NCBI RefSeq assembly: GCF_007678455.1
Contig: NZ_VEEP01000002.1
Span: forward strand, 469,197 to 533,196
Direction of reading: 5' to 3'
Length of the DNA stretch: 64,000 nt
Source of the DNA: Cytobacillus oceanisediminis 2691
GTDB taxonomy: Bacteria; Bacillota; Bacilli; Bacillales; Cytobacillaceae
Below, in pieces: positions 36,121 to 44,676 of this stretch; within the stretch, counting starts at the first letter, position 1, and each line of letters starts with the position of its first letter. Under the pieces are notes generated by a model. The model ran no database searches. It had not been told where the DNA came from and saw only the letters and a list, made by a program, of their open reading frames with translations. Made by a program: the position numbers and the translations under genes.

Positions 36121-36882
36121 TTAATTTTTCCCTATCCCCCATTGCCGGTTAATCCAGGCTTCAAATACACCCACTGCTTTATCCAGGAGCAGCCCGGAAA
36201 TCCCAATAAATACAATGCCTGCCATTACTAAGTCAAGTCTCATTGAGTTTCTTGCATCAATGATCAAATATCCCAACCCTGATTGCGCCCCGACCATCTC
36301 GCCTGCCACTAGAAAGATCCAGGCAGTTCCAACCGCAATATGAAGGCCATTCGCAATATAGGGGAAAGCTGCCGGGAAAATGATTTTCGTCAATAGCTTG
36401 AACCCCTTAATTTCTAGGTTCTGAGCCACCTTCAAATAATTCCGATCCACTTTCCGTACGGCCGAAACTGTTGACAGCAATACAGGGAAAAACGCAGCAA
36501 TAAAGATAATGACGATTGCCGGGATATCCCCTATTCCGAACCAAAGGACAATAAAAGGTGACCACGCAATCGGAGAAACTGGACGTAAAATCTGGGCTAC
36601 CGGGTCAAGAACATTCCATAGTAATGGGATTCGCCCAAGAATCAAACCAAGCAGGACCGCTGCTAGGACCGCGGATAAATACCCTGCAAGGAACCGGTAT
36701 AGACTGACCTGAAAATGTGTAAACAGGGTCCCGTCTTGAATCAGGGAAAGGATCCCTTCCCACACCTTGATCGGGGGAGGAAACAGGACCTGATCGTAAT
36801 CGCCAATCACAATGATCAATTGCCATACTGCAATCAATAAGGAAAATCCTATGACCGCATTCAAAATAGTTCTGAGTTTCAT
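36121..36882 (-). CDS. ABC transporter permease, SsuC/TauC type
   Basis: The 253-residue membrane protein has six or so spans and the BPD permease EAA-like loop (ILRPVSPIAWSPFIVLWFGIG near residue 95; DARNSMRLDLVMAG). It forms the channel of an importer for sulfonates, taurine, nitrate or a thiamine precursor. Its start region overlaps the stop of the binding-protein gene; ATG at 36882 is used, with a GTG at 36891 as an alternative. It is the third gene of the operon. Confidence 0.8.
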   Translation of the reverse strand: MKLRTILNAVIGFSLLIAVWQLIIVIGDYDQVLFPPPIKVWEGILSLIQDGTLFTHFQVSLYRFLAGYLSAVLAAVLLGLILGRIPLLWNVLDPVAQILRPVSPIAWSPFIVLWFGIGDIPAIVIIFIAAFFPVLLSTVSAVRKVDRNYLKVAQNLEIKGFKLLTKIIFPAAFPYIANGLHIAVGTAWIFLVAGEMVGAQSGLGYLIIDARNSMRLDLVMAGIVFIGISGLLLDKAVGVFEAWINRQWGIGKN

Positions 36883-36887
36883 GATTT

Positions 36888-37853
36888 TCACTTCGCTTTA
36901 TCTATTAAAGAATGGTCGACAAATTCACTGTAAGTTGGAGGGTTTTCCATCAATCCCATTTCGATGAGATTTTCCCTAAGCTGCTCAAATTCCGCTTCCT
37001 TGATTTTCAAATCATCATAAGAGATCCATTGGAATGAGAGATCAAGCACATCCTTCTCAACTTTCATATACTTTGAAGACATATCCTGGGTCTTTTCATC
37101 CTTTAACTCGGCCACATCACCAGCCTTGACATACTGGTCGACAAATTCCTGCGCAATCTTATTTTCCTTTTTGATAAAATCATTACGCAACACCAAAGTG
37201 CAGTCGATCGAGTCTTTCCAAACGTCCTGATCCTGGTAAAGGACCTTGCCCTTATCAATGGAAACGGAAATGGCACCAAATGGTTCTGCTACTACATAAC
37301 CGGCTATCCTTCCTTCTGCCAAAGCTGCCGGCATTTCTGCAGGCGGCATTTCAACTGCCTTTACATCCTCATATTTCAGCCCATTTTGCTTTAACATCTG
37401 ATACAACAAAATGTTGTGAGTCGAAAATTTATGCGGAATCGCAAAATTTTTCCCTTTTAGATCTTCTGCACTGTTGATATCGTTTGCTGTGACGAATACA
37501 TTTCCATCTCGGTGTCCCAAGGCGACGGCACTTAAATCAATCCCCTGTTCCTTCGCCTTCATCGCTAATGTAACCAAAACAGAAGCTCCATCTATTCGGC
37601 CTGTATTCAATGCATCCATCAGTTCTGGCCAGGAACCGAATTTGACAAGTTCCAAATTGAAATTCTCGTATTCTTGCATTTCTTTTTCAATATAAAGCGG
37701 GACAGCGTGTGTAATTGGCAGATAGCCAATCTTAACCGTTTTTTTCTCGCCATCTCCTGTTGATTGTTTGCTGCCGGAACCGCATGCAGCTAATGACAGG
37801 GTGAGGATTGAAACCAGCATAAGCAGGATGACTTGACGCATTGGCTTTTTCAT
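36888..37853 (-). CDS. ABC transporter substrate-binding lipoprotein, SsuA/TauA/NrtA type
   Basis: The 321-residue protein has lipobox LAAC (Cys24) and a periplasmic-binding fold of the NMT1/SsuA group (KIGYLPITHAVPLYIEKEM near residue 45; PPAEMPAALAEGRIAGYVVAEPFG near 165-190). It catches the substrate outside the cell. ATG at 37853 follows AAAGGAGAATTTTA; the frame upstream of it is not translated. It is the middle gene of the operon. The substrate is unknown, but the flavoprotein near by points to an organosulfur compound. Confidence 0.85.
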   Translation of the reverse strand: MKKPMRQVILLMLVSILTLSLAACGSGSKQSTGDGEKKTVKIGYLPITHAVPLYIEKEMQEYENFNLELVKFGSWPELMDALNTGRIDGASVLVTLAMKAKEQGIDLSAVALGHRDGNVFVTANDINSAEDLKGKNFAIPHKFSTHNILLYQMLKQNGLKYEDVKAVEMPPAEMPAALAEGRIAGYVVAEPFGAISVSIDKGKVLYQDQDVWKDSIDCTLVLRNDFIKKENKIAQEFVDQYVKAGDVAELKDEKTQDMSSKYMKVEKDVLDLSFQWISYDDLKIKEAEFEQLRENLIEMGLMENPPTYSEFVDHSLIDKAK

Positions 37854-37881
37854 TAAAATTCTCCTTTGTCTTTTAAAATAG

Positions 37882-38667
37882 TTAAATATGATACTCAATC
37901 GATGAGTTTGCACGATTAAAATGGAATTCTTCAAAAATCATCTTTCGGTAATGCTGAAAATCGCTGTGGCTGCGATCACGAGGTTTGGACAAGTGGATGT
38001 TGATTTCCTTGTGAATCCTGCCTGGATTGGCTTGCATGATAAAAATGCGATCCGACAAATAGATGGCTTCGTCGATATCATGTGTAACAAGGGCAATCGT
38101 TGTTTTTTCCTTGGATTGTATACGAAGTAGTTCGTCTTGAAGATAGTAGCGATTAAATGTGTCCAGTGCCGCAAACGGCTCATCCATGAGAATCATCTCA
38201 GGCTGCAGTGCAAGAGCCCTTGCAATCGCAATTCTTTGCTTCATCCCGCCTGAAACCTCATGGGGGAACAACTCACCTTTATCTTCTAAGCCCACCAGCG
38301 CCAAATAATGTAAAGCCCGTTCCATTCGCTCCTTTGCATTAAGGTTCAAGCCCTCAAGTCCAAGTTCGATGTTCTTTACAGCAGATCTCCATGGGAGCAG
38401 ACCATAGTTTTGGAACAGCATGACACATTTGCGTGTCGGCTTGGTCACAGGTTTTCCTTCTAATACGACTTGCCCAGAGTCAACGTTTTCAAAGCCGCCG
38501 ATGATGTTCAATAAAGTACTTTTCCCACATCCGCTCTCCCCCAAAATCGAAACGGTTTCCCCATGGTTGATATCAAGTGAAATATCGTCCAGAACCTTCA
38601 TGCTCTTATTGTTGTTAGGAAAGCTTTTACTTACTTGATTCACTTTAATGATCGGACCCTGACTCAC
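37882..38667 (-). CDS. ABC transporter ATPase, SsuB/TauB type
   Basis: The 261-residue ATPase has Walker A GESGCGKST, signature VSGGMKQRIAIARAL, Walker B MILMDEPFAALD and the H-loop VTHDIDEA. It powers the importer formed with the next two genes. The start is one of two GTG codons; 38667 is used because the one at 38682 abuts a GGAAG site. It is the first gene of the operon, with an AT-rich promoter that shares a 15-mer with the HxlR promoter. Confidence 0.85.
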   Translation of the reverse strand: MSQGPIIKVNQVSKSFPNNNKSMKVLDDISLDINHGETVSILGESGCGKSTLLNIIGGFENVDSGQVVLEGKPVTKPTRKCVMLFQNYGLLPWRSAVKNIELGLEGLNLNAKERMERALHYLALVGLEDKGELFPHEVSGGMKQRIAIARALALQPEMILMDEPFAALDTFNRYYLQDELLRIQSKEKTTIALVTHDIDEAIYLSDRIFIMQANPGRIHKEINIHLSKPRDRSHSDFQHYRKMIFEEFHFNRANSSIEYHI

Positions 38668-38735
38668 GTTCCTTACACCCACCTTCCTGACACACTTTAT
38701 AATAATTATATTATTCCTATAAAATTAGTATGAAT

Positions 38736-38760
38736 TAACTTTAAGTTATTTTATTATACT
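38736..38760. promoter_or_regulatory. Candidate HxlR operator before the ABC operon
   Basis: TAACTT-T-AAGTTA is a perfect palindrome (38736-38748) running into TTATTTTATTATACT (38746-38760), the 15-mer also found at 35531-35545. Confidence 0.45.
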
Positions 38761-38818
38761 TTGTTCATTTTTACAACTTATAATGGCAGAATATTTTTTC
38801 AACAATTAGAGAGCGCTC

Positions 38819-38858
38819 CGGTTCCTGTTTTTGGTCCATTTATGGGACACAAGAACCG
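38819..38858. repeat. Dispersed GGTTC repeat, family 2, full hairpin
   Basis: CGGTTC..TGT....GGTCC pairs with GGGAC..ACA.GAACCG. It lies between the ABC operon and the P450 gene and is the most complete copy of the GGGACGGTTC family here. Confidence 0.65.
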
Positions 38859-38964
38859 TTCCCGTGACTCTCAGGACACCGTTTCGGCTGCTTTAAGAAG
38901 TGGTATATAGAAAAGGGAATTTAAAGATAAGAAAAGGAGATTTTAAAATAAAGGGGGAAGAAAC

Positions 38965-40221
38965 ATGACGGAACATAAGGATATGCCGAAAGAGACAGGA
39001 TTGATTGAAAACTTCCGCCTCCTTAGGGAAGGCTATCAATACATAATGAACCGGAGTGATAAGTTCGGCACTCCGGTTTTCGAAACAAATCTTTTAGGGG
39101 AAACCGGCATTTGTCTGATTGGAAAAGAAGCGGCGGAGATTTTTTATGACAATGATCGTTTCAAACGGGAAAATGCAGCCCCTAAACTCGCGCAAAAAAC
39201 TTTATTCGGTGAAGGTGGCGTACAAGGGCTGGACGGCGAACGTCACCACAACAGAAAAGCCATGTTCATGTCCCTGATGTCAAAAGAGTCTCTTAATGAA
39301 GTTCAGGCAATTTTTGCAGAAAAGTGGGAGCGTTATAGCAAGAAGTGGGAAGCCGAAGAGGAAATCATCCTTTATCATGAAGTAAAGAAAATGTTGACTG
39401 AAACAGCCTTCGAGTGGACGGGCGTCCCGCTTCAAAATGATGAGTTAGTGGATTGGACAGACGAGCTCAGCGACATGTTTGAAGGCGCAGCGAATATTGG
39501 CTGGAAGCATTGGCAGGCACGTCGGTCCCGCTCAAAAGCAGAAGAATGGCTTGAAGCATTAGTGGAAAAAGTCCGCTCTCAAGAGATTCATCCGGATGAA
39601 CAAAGAGCGCTTTATCAGTTTTCTTTTCATACAAATCCAAATGGAGAATTACTGGCTCCCTCTATTGTTGCGGTAGAACTCTTAAATTTATTGCGACCCA
39701 TTGTCGCCATCTCTGTTTATGTCGACTTCACTGCTCTGGCTGTTTATGAATATCCAGAGGAAGCCGCGAAAGTGAAAAATGGAGGCAAGGAAGAACAGCA
39801 GCGCTTCATTCAGGAAGTGCGGAGGTTTTATCCGTTTTTTCCTTTTGCTGCAGCCCGAGTGAAGCGGGATTTCAAATGGAAGGGCTATATGTTCAAAAAA
39901 GACACCCTTACACTCCTGGATTTATACGGCACCAACCATCATCCGGAAGTATGGGAGCAGCCGGAGTTATTTGCTCCTGATCGTTTCCTCTCGTGGTCCG
40001 GCAGTCCGTTTGATTTCATCCCTCAAGGCGGAGGAGAATATGAGATTGGCCACCGCTGTGCCGGAGAGTGGATGACTGTGCATCTTCTCAGGGTGGCGGT
40101 TGATTATTTAGTCAATCACTTAAGCTATACCATCCCGAAGCAGGATTTAAACTACAGCATGAACGATATTCCAAGTCTGCCTGAGAGTAAAATGAGGCTG
40201 GCAGACGTGAAAAAAATATAA
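38965..40221 (+). CDS. Cytochrome P450 of the CYP152 family (fatty-acid peroxygenase)
   Basis: The 418-residue P450 has heme-ligand Cys365 in EIGHRCAGEW and the CYP152 features FIPQGGGEYEIGH and EVRRFYPFFPF, the Arg-Pro pair that binds the fatty-acid carboxylate. CYP152 enzymes use hydrogen peroxide, not a reductase, to hydroxylate or decarboxylate fatty acids. The size is normal. AGGGGGAAG precedes the ATG. It stands alone. Its last 26 codons and 3' flank have a partial copy at 25906-26012. Confidence 0.9.
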   Translation: MTEHKDMPKETGLIENFRLLREGYQYIMNRSDKFGTPVFETNLLGETGICLIGKEAAEIFYDNDRFKRENAAPKLAQKTLFGEGGVQGLDGERHHNRKAMFMSLMSKESLNEVQAIFAEKWERYSKKWEAEEEIILYHEVKKMLTETAFEWTGVPLQNDELVDWTDELSDMFEGAANIGWKHWQARRSRSKAEEWLEALVEKVRSQEIHPDEQRALYQFSFHTNPNGELLAPSIVAVELLNLLRPIVAISVYVDFTALAVYEYPEEAAKVKNGGKEEQQRFIQEVRRFYPFFPFAAARVKRDFKWKGYMFKKDTLTLLDLYGTNHHPEVWEQPELFAPDRFLSWSGSPFDFIPQGGGEYEIGHRCAGEWMTVHLLRVAVDYLVNHLSYTIPKQDLNYSMNDIPSLPESKMRLADVKKI

Positions 40222-40267
40222 TTTGCTTTGAGACAGAGGGAACCTTTTGCTCCTAAAAAAAACTAGA

Positions 40268-40299
40268 AAAGTGCCTGTTCTTCAATGAACAGGCACTTT
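40268..40299. terminator. Bidirectional terminator
   Basis: AAAGTGCCTGTTC and GAACAGGCACTTT form a perfect 13-base stem between the P450 and ASCH genes. Confidence 0.9.
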
Positions 40300-40723
40300 A
40301 TACATCATACTCCCATAACCCAAGCCTTCCTTTGGCAGGAATGAAGCTGTCCAGCATCTTCATATCGCTGACTTCCCAGACGTACCCTCCCACTTTAAAA
40401 TCACCGAGGAAAAAGTCATTGCCTGAGACGATCCGTCCATCCTCCAGCACCGCCCATGTCTCGTGGCTTTCCATCACCCTCAAACAATCCTCAAGCAGGC
40501 AGGTGGCAATGATCACACCAGTTGGAAGGTCATCAGCAATATACCCATGCTTTGAAAGCAGCGACTTGATTGCCACATGACTGCAGACAACCTTATCGAC
40601 CTTTTTGCTGGTATGAATCGCAAGAGGTCCGCGATACTTCGTACTCCATGACCTCGTTTCATATTGAGCCTCGCGCAAGACAAACAGACTAGCCCAAGGC
40701 TGAATCATCGACAACACCTTCAC
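40298..40723 (-). CDS. ASCH-domain protein
   Basis: This 141-residue protein begins MKVLSMIQPWASLFVLREAQYETRSWST, the usual opening of ASCH-domain proteins, with the substrate-cradle patches RGPLAIHTSKK and GVIIATCLLEDCL. ASCH is a PUA-related fold that binds RNA or modified nucleosides; some members hydrolyse N4-acetylcytidine. GTG at 40723 is chosen, with GAGGGTGG upstream. It is a single gene whose terminator overlaps its last codon. Confidence 0.8.
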   Translation of the reverse strand: MKVLSMIQPWASLFVLREAQYETRSWSTKYRGPLAIHTSKKVDKVVCSHVAIKSLLSKHGYIADDLPTGVIIATCLLEDCLRVMESHETWAVLEDGRIVSGNDFFLGDFKVGGYVWEVSDMKMLDSFIPAKGRLGLWEYDV

Positions 40724-40820
40724 TCCAGCCACCCTCACCCTCAACAACTATTTAGTCTATAGCATTTCCCGGCAATCGCCTAATCAAACAGGGGGTGGTG
40801 ACCCTGCCTTATGGGCCAGA

Positions 40821-40839
40821 GGGACAGTTGTGACGTCCC
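40821..40839. repeat. Dispersed GGGAC repeat, family 2 (degenerate)
   Basis: GGGAC-AGTTGTGAC-GTCCC has 5-base arms and resembles the other family 2 copies. Confidence 0.5.
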
Positions 40840-40958
40840 ACGAATTCCCGGAATTTCCACTTCATCCATATACATTATCTTTTCCTGCACGAGCAAAGGG
40901 ACCATCAAAAGGGCTGCCTTCATGTAGAGGCAACCAAATTCTTGAGATTAATAGAAGG

Positions 40959-41876
40959 TTAAAGTTGGCCAGAAGACTCCGCCACTACATCTTGCTCCAC
41001 AACCCTATCCACAAACTCCTTTACAGCCAACCCTGCCTGTTCCGGGAGTTGCATCCAAACATAGGCATGCATGGAACCTTTGATGTTGATGATTTCATAG
41101 AAATCCACAAGCTTTGAAAAAGCATCCACGCTACTCCTGACTTTTTCATCAGCCCATTCTTCTTCGCTTGGCATAAAAAGGACCGGACATTTTATTTCCT
41201 TATAATAATCCTGGAATTGAAGCTCCTAATATTTTTCCATGTACTCCATCCTGACATGATTCCGGTAATGACTGGTTATGAAGCCATCTCCATTTTCTTC
41301 TGCTGTGCTTTTCAGGTAGGTCAGGAAATGTTCATTCAAAATCCCCATCCATTCAATAGGTATCTTCGCCTCAGCCAGGAATTCGGTGAGAGAAGGATGT
41401 TCTGGCATTCTTCGTTCCAATAACTTCTCCCTTTGCCTGTTTTTTTCAGCGGTAATCCCCTCAGCTATCCCATTGAAAATTCCATAATCCCCAAACTCAT
41501 TGTATAGTGCACCTTCACAAACAATCGACTTCACCATGTCTGGATGGGACGCTGCCAAACTCAACCCCACTTCTGCCCCCATCGAACTGCCTACAACATG
41601 ACACGTCTTGACATCTAGGGCTTGGAGCAGCAAGTATAAATCATTGGCCAAATCATCAATATGATATCCCGTAGGTGGTTTGGCCGATTTGCCATGCCCT
41701 CTAAAATCAGGAGCAATAATCCGGTATTCCTTACTGAAAATCGGCAAGATGCCATCCCACATATTTAAAGTCCCTCCGCTAAAATGAAGAAATAAGACTG
41801 CGGGTTTAGTTGAATTTGAATACTTTACATTCAATGCGATTGAATTAGATAACTGGATTTTACTTTCTGTTAGCAT
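40959..41876 (-). pseudogene. Alpha/beta hydrolase interrupted by an in-frame amber codon
   Basis: One frame runs from ATG 41876 to 40959 (305 codons) with a single TAG at 41226-41228. The first part has the oxyanion and nucleophile regions (FLHFSGGTLNMWD, VVGSSMGAEVG with Ser in GxSxG). The part after the stop continues in the same frame (CPVLFMPSEEEWADE, then GSMHAYVW, holding the expected catalytic His). The truncated 216-residue product would lack that His. It is the last gene of an operon with the DUF4937 and GNAT genes. A sequencing error cannot be excluded. Confidence 0.8.
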
Positions 41877-42354
41877 TAACGACCCTCCATGCTTCTTCTA
41901 CTTGCATTCTTTCAGACAGGCTAGTTCTTGGATGCCCATTGATACTATTGGCCCTGGCTGTCAAGATGGTCTCTTCATTGCTTTTTCCTCTTAAAATCTT
42001 AAGAGTTGAATCCAATATTTTTATTTGAAGGACCTTGGCCGTTTCCAATACAGAAGCCAATTGTTGTGGCTGATATTCCATCTCAAAAAAACCAACGGAG
42101 ATAGATTCATATGTTTTTCCTTGCCCTGAATCGATGAATATCCGATCATGCTCTTCCTTCATTAACTGCTGATAAGCCAATGGATTTTCCCAGAAAGCGA
42201 TAATCCAGGCTGTGTTTGAATCTTTTTCACACCAGCCGCCCAACTGTCCAAGAAATCCTTTCATATGGCCGAGCTGCTCCCATTGTGTTTGTCCGTCTGA
42301 AAATAATTCCTTCTTTTGTTCTTCCACCTGGCACCGGATTGATTTTATGAGCAT
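41860..42354 (-). CDS. YdbC-like DUF4937-domain protein
   Basis: The 164-residue protein begins MLIKSIRCQVEEQKKELFSDGQTQW and has GFLGQLGGWC and IIAFWENPLAYQQLMKEEHD, the pattern of DUF4937/YdbC proteins, which have a ferredoxin-like antibiotic-biosynthesis-monooxygenase fold. The role is unknown. ATG at 42354 follows AGGGGAAA. It overlaps the GNAT gene at its start and the hydrolase gene at its end, so all three are co-translated. Confidence 0.7.
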   Translation of the reverse strand: MLIKSIRCQVEEQKKELFSDGQTQWEQLGHMKGFLGQLGGWCEKDSNTAWIIAFWENPLAYQQLMKEEHDRIFIDSGQGKTYESISVGFFEMEYQPQQLASVLETAKVLQIKILDSTLKILRGKSNEETILTARANSINGHPRTSLSERMQVEEAWRVVNANRK

Positions 42355-43193
42355 GATTTTTCCCCTAACCCAATCACAATAGATTCTGCAACCCATTCGT
42401 ATCCAATTTCCTGATAGATTTTATTTGAAGTAGGATTGCTGAGGTCGGTATACAAGCTCGTTGTTTGGTAGCCCTGGTCCAGCATCATTTGTGAGAGTGC
42501 TGCAACACAATCAGAAGCAAAGCCTTTCTGTCGATGCTTGATAGGGGTGTAGACAAAATTGATGTTGATGTTTCTTTCCGTGGGCCTTGAGGCATTTGCC
42601 ATCGAAACAATCTCCCCTTCTACTTCCCACCCCAGTAATCTTCCTCTCCGAATTAATTCATCCGCTTTGGCTTCCGCTTCATCCATGGTAATCGGCAGGT
42701 TCACGTCTTCGCAAAATTGATACACCCACTCTTTTACCAAAGCATGTTCCTCTCCTGGCAGTACCCGAGGCCTTCCTTTTGATACGATATTTTTCTTCAC
42801 CTTATCCAGTTTGTATAATCCCTGGTTCATTTCCACAGTCGCCGTCACATCTCTTAGCTTAGAAAGATAGCCAGAGAGTTCAATAATCAGCTTCCTGTCA
42901 CCTATAAGGCCAGGTATCCTCTCCAGCTCGTGATGCATCCGTTGTGCAATCTGGCGAAGTTCGTCCGGTGAAAAAGAAGCAGCTTTCGATAAGATGATCT
43001 TATCCGGCTGAGTTTGAAGCATAACCCACACAATTTCTTCATCCCTTTTCACGACAGCCATTAACAGCGGGGGTTTTCCTGCAGAATTCAGCACTCCCAG
43101 AGATAAATTATTGACCACTTCATCCTGTTTCAAAAACGCGGTTACCTCTTCTTTAAACTGCAAGGGATTTTCATATTTTTGCAGCTTGATCAT
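42345..43193 (-). CDS. GNAT-family N-acetyltransferase
   Basis: The 282-residue protein has an N-terminal arm of about 130 residues and a C-terminal GNAT domain with the acetyl-CoA loop KHRQKGFASDCVAAL near residue 215 and SNPTSNKIYQEIGYE near residue 250. This size and two-part form match uncharacterised Bacillus GNATs that act on small molecules. It is first in the GNAT-DUF4937-hydrolase operon, with overlapping genes. The substrate is unknown. Confidence 0.8.
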   Translation of the reverse strand: MIKLQKYENPLQFKEEVTAFLKQDEVVNNLSLGVLNSAGKPPLLMAVVKRDEEIVWVMLQTQPDKIILSKAASFSPDELRQIAQRMHHELERIPGLIGDRKLIIELSGYLSKLRDVTATVEMNQGLYKLDKVKKNIVSKGRPRVLPGEEHALVKEWVYQFCEDVNLPITMDEAEAKADELIRRGRLLGWEVEGEIVSMANASRPTERNININFVYTPIKHRQKGFASDCVAALSQMMLDQGYQTTSLYTDLSNPTSNKIYQEIGYEWVAESIVIGLGEKSCS

Positions 43194-43293
43194 TCCATCA
43201 TCCCCATTCCATTGCCTTTCTCAACGTCTTGAATATCAAATCTATATTCGCTATTACAAAGTTTTATCCTGCTTTTACGGTGAAAGGACCAAT

Positions 43294-43313
43294 GGAACGG
43301 TTTTGCTGTCCCC
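43294..43313. repeat. Dispersed GGTT repeat, family 2 (degenerate)
   Basis: GGAACGGTTTTGCTGTCCCC resembles the GGGACGGTTC...GTCCC elements. It sits between the HTH-TPR gene end and the GNAT promoter. Confidence 0.45.
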
Positions 43314-43349
43314 GTATTTTTCATGAGATGCTGTCACCGTCTCCATGTT

Positions 43350-44597
43350 TCATTCATAACTATAAAAACTCTTTTTCGAAGATATGTATGTGCTTGCGAG
43401 TTCTAATGCTTTTTCTTTTTCCCCTTTTTCAAAATAGTACTTAAAGAGCTTTCTTTCATAATGGTCGATGAGGATGACGTATCCGATTTGTTTTAAATGG
43501 GGGATTACTTTGTCCTCCAGGAATTGATAGTATTTCTCTTCTTGATTTGTCAGCTGATATATATGGAGCTGGAAGTCGATCCAGGTGTGTGAGTTGCTTG
43601 TTTTGGCATGTTTCAGGCCTTTTTCGGCGAGTGGGATGAGGGCAGCCTCTGAATATAGCTTACCGCTGGAACATGTCATGATATAGCCATCTAAACTGGT
43701 TAAGTAATGCGGCGAGGCATCTCCCATTAAATCGATTGCTTTTTGGTAGTAATCGGCAGACTGTTTATACATCTTGCGGCGGTAGCATTCAAATCCGAGA
43801 TTGTGATAGATCTTTCCGATCCTGTCTTTTGAATGAAGCGATTCGCTCAATTTGATCAATTGCTCGTACTTGGCCTTCGTTTCGGCAAAATCGTGGAGCT
43901 CTTTGGCATTCAGCTGAACAATCAATAGCATTTCCGTATCAATAATTCTCAGGATATTTAATGTCCTTTGGAAATAGGCCAAAGCTTTTTTCCCGTAATA
44001 ATAAGCGGTGATATTTGAGTGAATGGAATGATAGGCAATCGCTAAATGATAGTAATATTCTTCATTGCTGTATTGTTCGGGGTTGATGGAAGTTAAACAG
44101 TCGATACAATCTCGATATTGTCCCTTTAAAAAGTAATAAATCCCAAGGATATGCTTAAGTGTGTTTTGATCCTGAGGAGACATTTCAGCCTCATGCTTTT
44201 GCAGGGTTTGTACTATAGCAAATGCAGGTTCTAGTTTGTGCTCAAATAAGTAATGCCTTGCAGAAAGCAGTTGAAATAAAACCTGGAACTCTGGCATATC
44301 TATTAAACTCTCTTTTTCAAGTTCCTCCTTTAAGGCCCTCGGATCATTTTCACGCTGCATGATGATGGATTCTAACCACTGATGCAATTTCTGTGATGAT
44401 TGATGATAGCGAATGATTTCATCTTCAAGGCTAATGTTCAGTTTCTTTGCCAGCAGCGCCGTTATTTCCGGAGAATATTCGGTAATTCCTCTTTCAATCT
44501 TGCTGATATGGGTAACCGAGCATACTCCATGGCATAGCTCTCCCTGTGTCAACCTTGCTTTTTCTCTGTAAAATTTAATGATTTTCCCCTCTATCAT
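43350..44597 (-). CDS. HTH-TPR regulator (RRNPP/NprR-like)
   Basis: The 415-residue protein has an XRE helix-turn-helix (residues about 8-62, ARLTQGELCHGVCSVTHISKIERG) and about eight TPR-like helical pairs to the end, such as IYHNLGFECYRRKMYKQSADYYQKA. NprR, which controls extracellular proteases in the B. cereus group, has this length and layout. The gene lies directly after a huge secreted subtilase gene, so protease control is plausible. No peptide pheromone gene was found next to it, so a peptide-independent role is possible. GAGGTG precedes the ATG. Confidence 0.7.
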   Translation of the reverse strand: MIEGKIIKFYREKARLTQGELCHGVCSVTHISKIERGITEYSPEITALLAKKLNISLEDEIIRYHQSSQKLHQWLESIIMQRENDPRALKEELEKESLIDMPEFQVLFQLLSARHYLFEHKLEPAFAIVQTLQKHEAEMSPQDQNTLKHILGIYYFLKGQYRDCIDCLTSINPEQYSNEEYYYHLAIAYHSIHSNITAYYYGKKALAYFQRTLNILRIIDTEMLLIVQLNAKELHDFAETKAKYEQLIKLSESLHSKDRIGKIYHNLGFECYRRKMYKQSADYYQKAIDLMGDASPHYLTSLDGYIMTCSSGKLYSEAALIPLAEKGLKHAKTSNSHTWIDFQLHIYQLTNQEEKYYQFLEDKVIPHLKQIGYVILIDHYERKLFKYYFEKGEKEKALELASTYISSKKSFYSYE

Positions 44598-44637
44598 ACG
44601 GCACCTCGACGGAAAATAGTTTTTAACATTATAACAA

Positions 44638-44662
44638 AAGCGGGAGACATTTCTCCCGCTTT
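44638..44662 (-). terminator. Terminator of the subtilase gene
   Basis: AAAGCGGGAGA and TCTCCCGCTTT form an 11-base perfect stem followed by TTG on the minus strand, 14 bases after the stop. Confidence 0.8.
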
Positions 44663-44676
44663 CCTGCTAAAAATAT

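Noticed and set aside
43264-43349. Possible peptide gene after the NprR-like regulator (23 codons)
   Set aside because: It lies within the family 2 repeat, lacks a hydrophobic export segment and has no ribosome site.
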